From the NCBI GenBank assembly GCA_031270145.1, contig JAISYD010000302.1, positions 1 to 10,830 of the forward strand: 10,830 nt of DNA. Reading direction: 5' to 3'. The stretch is from Planctomycetota bacterium. Lineage in GTDB: Bacteria > Planctomycetota > SZUA-567. The notes under the pieces were generated by a model, which was not told where the DNA came from, did not search any database, and saw only the letters and a program-made list of their open reading frames with translations. Positions within the stretch are counted from its first letter, which is position 1, and every line of letters starts with the position of its first letter. This document shows positions 6,471-10,830 of the stretch, piece by piece. The position numbers and the translations under genes are program-made.

Positions 6471-7697
6471 CTAAACAATGTCGCTGGGCAGGAAATGTCC
6501 CAGCTTGCTGCGTTTGGCCTCCAAATAGCCCCTGTTTTCAGTCCGCGGGGACATCGCCAGGGGGACGCGTTCGATTATCTCCAGGCCATGGCCAGACAAG
6601 CCGGCGATCTTCCTGGGATTATTGGTGAGCAGGCGCAGGCGGCGCAAACCCAAATCGGCCAGGATTTGCGCCCCCAACCCGTAATCCCGCAAATCCGCCG
6701 GGAAGCCGAGTCTGGCGTTGGCCTCCACCGTGTCCAGCCCCTGTTCCTGCAGGGCGTAGGCGCGCAATTTGTTGTCGAGGCCGATGCCCCTGCCCTCCTG
6801 GCGCATATAGACAAGCGCCCCCCGTCCCCCGTCCTGGATCATCCGCATGGCGGCCTGGAGTTGTTCGCCGCAATCGCAGCGCAACGAGTGGAAAACGTCG
6901 CCGGTCATACATTCGGAATGGACCCGGACCAGGACCGGATCGTCGATCGCCGGGGCTCCGGGGAAAATATCGTTGCCCAGGGTGAGCGCCAGATGCGTCT
7001 CGTTCAGGAAATCGGCATTATAGGCGTGGAGTCGGAAATGCCCGAAGGCGGTCGGCATGTCGACCGAGGCGACGCAGGCAATCAGCCGCTCGGTGAGCCG
7101 GCGGTACTTGATGAGTTGCGCCACCGAGAGGATTTTGATCTTGTGCCGCCGGGAAAAATCCTCCAGTTGCGGCAATCTGGACATGCTGCCGTCCTCGTTC
7201 ATTATCTCGCAAATGACCGCCGCCGGCCTCAGACCGGCGAGGCGCATCAGATCGACCGAGCCCTCGGTCTGGCCGGTCCGCACCAACACCCCGCCCGGCT
7301 GGGCCCGGATGGGCTGGACATGACCCGGCCGCACCAAGTCCGCCGCCTTCGAGTCGGCCCGGGAAGCCACCCGTATGGTATGGGCCCGATCCGCGGCGCT
7401 GATGCCGGTGGTGACGCCGCTTTTCGCCTCGATGGTCACCGTGAAGGCGGTCCCGAAGGTCGCCCGGTTGTCGTTGACCATCTGCGGCAGATCCAGCCGT
7501 TCGCAGGTCTCGGCGTCAAGGGTGAGGCAAATCCAGCCCCTGGCGCGGCTAGCCATGAAGTTGACGCCATCGGCCGTGATCAACTCGGCGGCCATGACCA
7601 AATCGCCCTCGTTCTCCCGGTTCTCGTCATCCACCAGAATGATCATGCCCCCGGCCTTGAGTTCAGCCAGGGCTTCCGGCACTTCGGCAAATTGCAT
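6471..7697 (-). CDS. ribBA: Bifunctional 3,4-dihydroxy-2-butanone-4-phosphate synthase / GTP cyclohydrolase II
   Basis: The 408-residue fusion supplies both branches of riboflavin synthesis: the RibB domain (1 to about 200) forms dihydroxybutanone phosphate from ribulose 5-phosphate, and the RibA domain (about 205-408) opens GTP. RibB motifs are VDDENRENEGDL (22-33), GISAADRAHTI (98-108), RPGHVQPIRAQPGG (123-136) and VICEIMNEDGSM (161-172). The normally conserved GHTE metal/active-site segment reads GQTE at 142-145. RibA motifs are complete: VRVHSECMTGDVFHSLRCDC (257-276) with zinc ligands C263, C274 and C276, RQEGRGIGLDNKLRAYALQ (299-317), TVEAN (323-327) and RLLTNNPRK (355-363). ATG 7697 has GGAG 7 bases upstream. 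It leads the five-gene rib-nusB-PHP-ftsY unit after a 159-bp gap. No RFN (FMN) riboswitch consensus is seen in that gap. Confidence 0.96.
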   Translation of the reverse strand: MQFAEVPEALAELKAGGMIILVDDENRENEGDLVMAAELITADGVNFMASRARGWICLTLDAETCERLDLPQMVNDNRATFGTAFTVTIEAKSGVTTGISAADRAHTIRVASRADSKAADLVRPGHVQPIRAQPGGVLVRTGQTEGSVDLMRLAGLRPAAVICEIMNEDGSMSRLPQLEDFSRRHKIKILSVAQLIKYRRLTERLIACVASVDMPTAFGHFRLHAYNADFLNETHLALTLGNDIFPGAPAIDDPVLVRVHSECMTGDVFHSLRCDCGEQLQAAMRMIQDGGRGALVYMRQEGRGIGLDNKLRAYALQEQGLDTVEANARLGFPADLRDYGLGAQILADLGLRRLRLLTNNPRKIAGLSGHGLEIIERVPLAMSPRTENRGYLEAKRSKLGHFLPSDIV

Positions 7698-7762
7698 GCG
7701 CTATCTCCAAACCATTCAAATTAGCCGGGCGGGCCACTAGCGCCCCCGGAAACGGACTGGAA

Positions 7763-7777
7763 CCGCCCGTCGGGCGG
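7763..7777. repeat. GC-rich hairpin in the ribBA leader
   Basis: CCGCCC (7763-7768) and GGGCGG (7772-7777) pair perfectly around 3 bases. On the minus strand, G-U pairs and a terminal G-C can extend the stem to about 9 bp. It lies about 65 bases before ribBA in the alr-ribBA gap. No T-run follows on the minus strand, so it is not a convincing terminator for alr. It resembles the hairpin at 3653-3671 in sequence and placement. Confidence 0.4.
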
Positions 7778-7788
7778 CCCATCGCCCC

Positions 7789-7817
7789 AATTTCCCCGAA
7801 CGGATCCCAAAAGTCAA
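7789..7817 (-). promoter_or_regulatory. Weak candidate promoter for the ribBA unit
   Basis: On the minus strand TTGACT (7817-7812, five of six with TTGACA) is followed by a 17-base spacer and GAAATT (7794-7789), which matches TATAAT at only three positions. The location, 92 bases before ribBA and 40 after alr, is sensible, but the -10 box is poor. The rest of the 7698-7856 gap shows no ORF, no RFN element and no clear terminator. Confidence 0.3.
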
Positions 7818-7856
7818 GCCATAGTCCCGGCGGCGTCACAAACGGACGGCAAACGA

Positions 7857-8999
7857 TCAAGGCGTTTCCATATATACCCTCGCCACCCTGGGGCCGATGC
7901 CGGAGGTCAGGCAATAGGGGATGGTGCCGCCCCAGGCGGCCAACTCCTCGGCGGTTATGCGCTCTGCGCCGTCTTCGCCCAACAGGGTGGCCACCGCGCC
8001 CGGCGCCACATCCTCCAGATCGGTGACATCCGCCATGGCGTAGTCCATCGACACCATCCCCAGCACCGGAACCCGCTTGCCGTTGATGATGACCAGGGCT
8101 CGGTTGGAAAACTCCCGCCGGTAGCCGTCGGCATAGCCGACCGGCAACAGCGCCACCCGGGTTGGCCGCCGAGTGGTGAAGGTGCGGTTGTAACCCAGGT
8201 TGGCCGCGGGCGGATAGTTCTTGATTTGGATGACCAGGCTACGCCAGGCCAGCGCCGGCCTCAGGGCGGCATCCCGCGCCAACCCGTCCGGCGAGGCGTA
8301 ACCGTACACGCCGGCCCCGGGACGGATCATATCGAAAAAAGACTCCGGATAAAGCAGGGCGGCGGTGGTGCTGGCCGCGTGGCGCAGGAAACCGGTCACT
8401 CCCGCCGCCTCGATGCCGGCCGACGCCGCGTTGAAACGCGCCAATTGTTCCCGGCTGTAAGCCGCGTCGGCGGCGTCCGCGAAGTGCGTGAACACGCCCT
8501 CAAGGCTTAGACCTGGCAGAGAGGCGATTTCCAGCGCCGTCGTCGCCGCCTTCTCCGGCAGGACGCCCAGCCGCCCCATGCCGGAATCGATCTTCATCTG
8601 GACCGGGACGATCCGCCCGGCCATGACCGCCTCAATGGATATCAGTCGGGCAAGGTCAAGCTCGTGCAGGGATGGGATAAGGTTCAGCCGGACCACCGCG
8701 CGCGCCTCTTCCGGAAGCAGGGCGCCCAACAGCTGGATGGGCGTCCCAATGCCGGCTTCCCGCAATTCCTGGCCTTCCAGGCAGGTCGCCACGGCCAGGC
8801 GGTCGGCTCCGCCGGCCAGGGCGGCCCGGGCCGCCGCCACGGCTCCATGGCCATAGGCGTCGGCCTTCACCGCCGGCATGACCTGCCGCCCCGACCCGGC
8901 CAGGCGGCGGAAAACGCCCACATTGTCGGCGATGGCCTGGAGATCCACCTCGACCCAGGCGCGGTGGCGGGACGGGTGCGGCAATTCCCTCATGTCCAT
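7857..8999 (-). CDS. alr: Alanine racemase (PLP-dependent)
   Basis: Alr interconverts L- and D-alanine in the cytoplasm, supplying D-Ala for peptidoglycan. The 380-residue protein has normal length and layout: an N-terminal TIM barrel with the PLP lysine K45 in AVKADAYGHG (43-52), QMKIDSGMGRLG (134-145), MIRPGAGVYGY (224-234), then a C-terminal beta domain carrying the second catalytic base Y270 (NLGYNRTF), LPVGYADGYRR (285-295) and VSMDYAMADVT (316-326). The PLP-phosphate segment, often H-x-ANSAA, is HAASTTAA (207-214), and the usual IPYE near the C-terminus is IPYC. ATG 8999 lies 7 bp after the recR stop with GGGAG about 10 bases upstream; a second in-frame ATG at 8993 is possible. It is the last gene of the corA-recR-alr run. 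The fold and both catalytic residues make the call secure. Confidence 0.95.
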   Translation of the reverse strand: MDMRELPHPSRHRAWVEVDLQAIADNVGVFRRLAGSGRQVMPAVKADAYGHGAVAAARAALAGGADRLAVATCLEGQELREAGIGTPIQLLGALLPEEARAVVRLNLIPSLHELDLARLISIEAVMAGRIVPVQMKIDSGMGRLGVLPEKAATTALEIASLPGLSLEGVFTHFADAADAAYSREQLARFNAASAGIEAAGVTGFLRHAASTTAALLYPESFFDMIRPGAGVYGYASPDGLARDAALRPALAWRSLVIQIKNYPPAANLGYNRTFTTRRPTRVALLPVGYADGYRREFSNRALVIINGKRVPVLGMVSMDYAMADVTDLEDVAPGAVATLLGEDGAERITAEELAAWGGTIPYCLTSGIGPRVARVYMETP

Positions 9000-9006
9000 G
9001 GGCGTC

Positions 9007-9636
9007 TCACTCCCGCCTGCCCCGCAGGGCGAAGATTATCGAGGACGGAGCGACCGCCTCGAATTCGGCGCCGCTGGCCAATCCGCGGGCCAGCCGAGTG
9101 ACCCGCGACTCCGGGAAGCGGGCGCGGAGCTCCGCCGCCAGGTACTCGGCGGTGGCGTCGCCCTCGACGTTGGGGCGGGTGGCGATGATGATTTCCGAGG
9201 CTGGCTTCCCGGCCTCCCTGGCTCCGGCCAGGCGGGCCAGGAGCTCCCGCACCCTGATGTTGTCGGGACCGACGTCGCCGTCCGGCGACAGGCGTCCCTG
9301 CAGGATATGGTAGACGCCGCGGTAGACGCCGGTTTTCTCCATGGCGATGGCGTCGCGCGGCAGTTCCATGACGCAGATCTGGCCCGGATCGCGGCCGGGA
9401 TCGGCGCAAATTGGGCAGAGATCGCCCTCCGCCACATGGAAACAGCGGGAGCAGGCCCGCAAGTTTTTCCTGGCGTCGTGGATGGCCCGGGCCAGCGCCA
9501 GCGCCTCCTCGCGGGGCGCGGACAGGCAATGGAAGGCCAGCCGTTCGGCCGAACGCCGGCCAACGCCCGGAAGTTTGGCGAACTCGTCCACCAGCCTGGC
9601 AACCGAAGAGGGGTAAGGGGATGGGTTGTCGGCCAT
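9007..9636 (-). CDS. recR: Recombination mediator RecR
   Basis: RecR acts with RecF/RecO to load RecA at single-strand gaps, forming a ring-like DNA clamp. The 209 residues follow the family order: helix-hairpin-helix LPGVGRRSAERLAFH (22-36), a four-cysteine zinc finger CSRCFHVAEGDLCPIC (62-77), a Toprim domain beginning ICVMELPRDAIAMEKTGVY (87-105) with GVYHILQGRLSP, then TRPNVEGDATAEYLA (153-167) and VTRLARGLASG. The closing region normally reads like LPxGxxLEYADExTL, but here it is GLASGAEFEAVAPSSI. ATG 9636 is chosen over ATG 9651 because GGTGAG precedes it by 7 bases and homology begins just after it. The ribosome site overlaps the corA stop, with 8 bp between the genes. In many bacteria recR sits with dnaX and ybaB; here the partners are corA and alr. 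Confidence 0.96.
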   Translation of the reverse strand: MADNPSPYPSSVARLVDEFAKLPGVGRRSAERLAFHCLSAPREEALALARAIHDARKNLRACSRCFHVAEGDLCPICADPGRDPGQICVMELPRDAIAMEKTGVYRGVYHILQGRLSPDGDVGPDNIRVRELLARLAGAREAGKPASEIIIATRPNVEGDATAEYLAAELRARFPESRVTRLARGLASGAEFEAVAPSSIIFALRGRRE

Positions 9637-9644
9637 GGAGCGGC

Positions 9645-10577
9645 TCACCATCTTCGCCAGCGCCAGATGCACATGAAGCCGAGGAGGGCCAGCGCCGCGG
9701 TGGACATCACCTGCCAGAAGGCCAGGCCGCTTTCGGCGGCGATGGGCAGGCGGACGTTCATGGAGAAGATGGACACCACCATGGTCGGCACCTGGAGGCA
9801 GATGGTGATCATGGTCAGGTTTTTCACCAGGACGTTCAGGTTGTTGGAAACGATGCTGACCCTGGCGTCCATCATGCCGGCCAGGACGTTCGAATAGATC
9901 TGGGCCTGGCGGCCGCATTGGGAATTTTCAATTATGATGTCGTCAAGAAGCTCGCATTCCTCGGGGGAAAAGCCCATTTTCCCGGCGTTGTTGCGCATTT
10001 TTTGCAGCAGCGCCTCGTTGGAGTTGATGGCGTTGAGGTAGTAGACCAGCGACTTCTCCAGGGCGAAGAGCGATATGAGGTAGCGGTTTTCGGACGACTG
10101 GTTGGTTTCCTTCTCGATGGCGTCGACCATCATGTTGATGGCCTTGAGGTGCTCAAGGAAATGGATGATGGTGCGGTACAGCATGCGGAGCACCGTTTCC
10201 CGGAGGCTCGGCCGGCGGTTGATCGCCTTGATGCCGGTGGAAACCGGCATGTCCTGCGGCTGCACCAGGATCAGCTTGTCATGGAACAGGAAGACGCCCA
10301 CGGAGGTGACGGTGAATTCCGGATGCGCCTCCCGATCCAGGGCGATGGTCTGGTTGCGCGGGCGCTTGAAGATCATCGCCACGTGAGCCGGCTCGAACTC
10401 AAGGCGCGACAACTCGTCCGGGTCCAGCGCCGACATGAGGGTGTGCTCGTCCAGGAAGTCCTGGTCGATGAGGCGCCGGCGCTCCTCCTCTGACGGGCTG
10501 ACGTAGACCAGCACCGGGGACGCCTCGTCGGCCCGTTCCACCATCATGCCGTTCTCGATGTTGAACCGCTTGAGCAT
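9645..10577 (-). CDS. corA: CorA-family divalent cation transporter with SMN instead of GMN
   Basis: The product is 310 residues, typical of CorA channels, which work as inner-membrane pentamers importing Mg2+ (some relatives carry Co2+, Ni2+ or export Zn2+). The N-terminal alpha/beta domain (about 1-120) is followed by long charged stalk helices (about 125-250). Two C-terminal membrane helices follow: TM1 around 253-272 (MITICLQVPTMVVSIFSMNV, 256-275) and TM2 around 287-306, ending in a basic tail RWRRW. The pore-mouth GMN signature is replaced by SMN (272-274), followed by VRLP as in related subfamilies. ATG 10577 has a near-perfect ribosome site (GGAGG, 5 bases upstream). The frame stays open to 10811, but that part crosses the promoter and has no CorA sequence. 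First gene of corA-recR-alr. Family is secure; the ion and direction are inferred. Confidence 0.9.
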   Translation of the reverse strand: MLKRFNIENGMMVERADEASPVLVYVSPSEEERRRLIDQDFLDEHTLMSALDPDELSRLEFEPAHVAMIFKRPRNQTIALDREAHPEFTVTSVGVFLFHDKLILVQPQDMPVSTGIKAINRRPSLRETVLRMLYRTIIHFLEHLKAINMMVDAIEKETNQSSENRYLISLFALEKSLVYYLNAINSNEALLQKMRNNAGKMGFSPEECELLDDIIIENSQCGRQAQIYSNVLAGMMDARVSIVSNNLNVLVKNLTMITICLQVPTMVVSIFSMNVRLPIAAESGLAFWQVMSTAALALLGFMCIWRWRRW

Positions 10578-10582
10578 ACCCA

Positions 10583-10587
10583 CCTCC
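10583..10587 (-). promoter_or_regulatory. Strong ribosome binding site setting the corA start
   Basis: GGAGG within GGGAGGTGGGT lies 5 bases before ATG 10577. It rules out the longer in-frame reading up to 10811. Confidence 0.75.
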
Positions 10588-10638
10588 CACAGGTTCGGCC
10601 GTTCCCCGGAATCGCCTTGTCGAATATCGGAAGCGGAC

Positions 10639-10666
10639 ATTATAACGGAAAAACGGCGGACGGCAA
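10639..10666 (-). promoter_or_regulatory. Sigma70-type promoter of the corA-recR-alr unit
   Basis: On the minus strand TTGCCG (10666-10661, four of six with TTGACA), a 16-base spacer and a perfect -10 TATAAT (10644-10639) precede corA. The predicted start near 10632 leaves a leader of about 55 bases. The A/T-rich TTATAATG is conspicuous in this GC-rich DNA. No long leader or recognisable Mg2+ riboswitch fits in the remaining space, so Mg2+ sensing at the RNA level is not supported. Confidence 0.65.
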
Positions 10667-10720
10667 GCCGCAATTCCCAACGCGGAAAAAGACCGGCGGA
10701 CAAGATGCCCCCGCTTGCGA

Positions 10721-10830
10721 TTAGCTCCGCTTGCCGACCGGCGGGCGGAGCCCATCCGCCATCGCCTCCAGCATGAGCCCGTCGATTAAGGCAGGTCGGA
10801 ATCTCCCCCACAGCCGAAAGGCGATTGAGA
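10721..10830 (-). CDS. Possible C-terminal end of an unknown gene entering from the right edge
   Basis: On the minus strand one frame is open from the window edge (first full codon at 10828) for 35 codons to TAA 10723-10721. It ends in text such as LMLEAMADGLRPPVGKRS. It stops about 55 bases before the corA promoter, where an upstream gene would be expected to end, and it reads like ordinary protein. Too little is visible to name it, and a chance open frame is possible at this GC content. A 6-bp inverted repeat, GGCGGA/TCCGCC (10744-10760), lies inside it. The stretch between its stop and the promoter shows no clear terminator. Confidence 0.3.
   Translation of the reverse strand, partial: SIAFRLWGRFRPALIDGLMLEAMADGLRPPVGKRS

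Noticed and set aside
6222..7724. Open frame of 500 codons on the plus strand opposite ribH and ribBA
   Set aside because: It is antisense to two certain enzymes, has low-complexity, family-free sequence, and is what GC-rich codon bias on the other strand produces.
7698..7856. FMN riboswitch before ribBA
   Set aside because: The gap is GC-rich with one simple hairpin, and none of the conserved RFN-element segments could be found.
9637..9918. N-terminal extension of RecR up to 9918
   Set aside because: It runs through corA in another frame, and RecR homology begins just after ATG 9636.
10671..10720. Intrinsic terminator before the corA promoter (minus-strand CCGCCGGTC followed by TTTTT)
   Set aside because: The T-run is there, but no adequate stem pairs with the preceding GC-rich bases; CCGCCGGTC is repeated directly, not inverted.
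10578..10811. N-terminal extension of CorA up to 10811
   Set aside because: It crosses the TATAAT promoter, has no CorA similarity, and a strong ribosome site sits before ATG 10577.
10773..10830. Start of a plus-strand gene at ATG 10773
   Set aside because: It is open to the edge for only about 19 codons, with no ribosome site and no protein-like pattern.
1..10830. Mobile element, phage, CRISPR or defence island
   Set aside because: No transposase, integrase, long terminal repeats, att-like duplications, spacer arrays or defence domains; every sizeable gene has housekeeping or ordinary accessory character.

Overview
The window is GC-rich, tightly packed bacterial chromosome. Twelve protein genes can be supported, eleven of them on the minus strand, plus a doubtful gene end at the right edge. 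I found no tRNA or rRNA, insertion sequence, integrase, phage gene, CRISPR array or toxin-antitoxin pair. All but a few products are core functions: flavin synthesis, Nus factor, SRP receptor, cell-wall racemase, recombination mediator and Mg2+ transport. The RibBA fusion next to ribH and nusB, high GC and repeated TTG starts suit a Gram-negative bacterium of deltaproteobacterial (Desulfobacterota) type, but this placement is a low-confidence inference.

Layout, following minus-strand transcription from the right edge. (1) corA-recR-alr (10577 to 7857) is a compact operon with 7-8 bp gaps. It follows a good sigma70-type promoter with a perfect TATAAT at 10639-10644. (2) After a 159-bp gap comes ribBA-ribH-nusB-PHP-ftsY (7697 to 3704), with gaps of 40, 1, 12 and 2 bp. 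This joins two riboflavin enzymes, the antitermination factor NusB, a PHP phosphoesterase and the SRP receptor. (3) After a 121-bp gap comes a TPR/cysteine-cluster protein, a TIM-barrel sugar-isomerase-like protein and an RlmI-type methyltransferase (3582 to 1128). A promoter candidate with a perfect TTGACA lies over the ftsY stop codon. (4) The 3' part of comM/yifB (1 to 1110, plus strand) converges on this block, and an 11-bp inverted repeat spans its stop codon.

No new defence, mobile or biosynthetic system is visible. The points worth a second look are small: family-defining residues replaced in CorA (SMN for GMN), RibBA (GQTE for GHTE) and the isomerase-like protein (apparent loss of metal ligands); a six-cysteine tail on the TPR protein; an acidic insert in NusB; three genes whose starts appear to be TTG; and GC-rich hairpins in the leaders of two transcription units.
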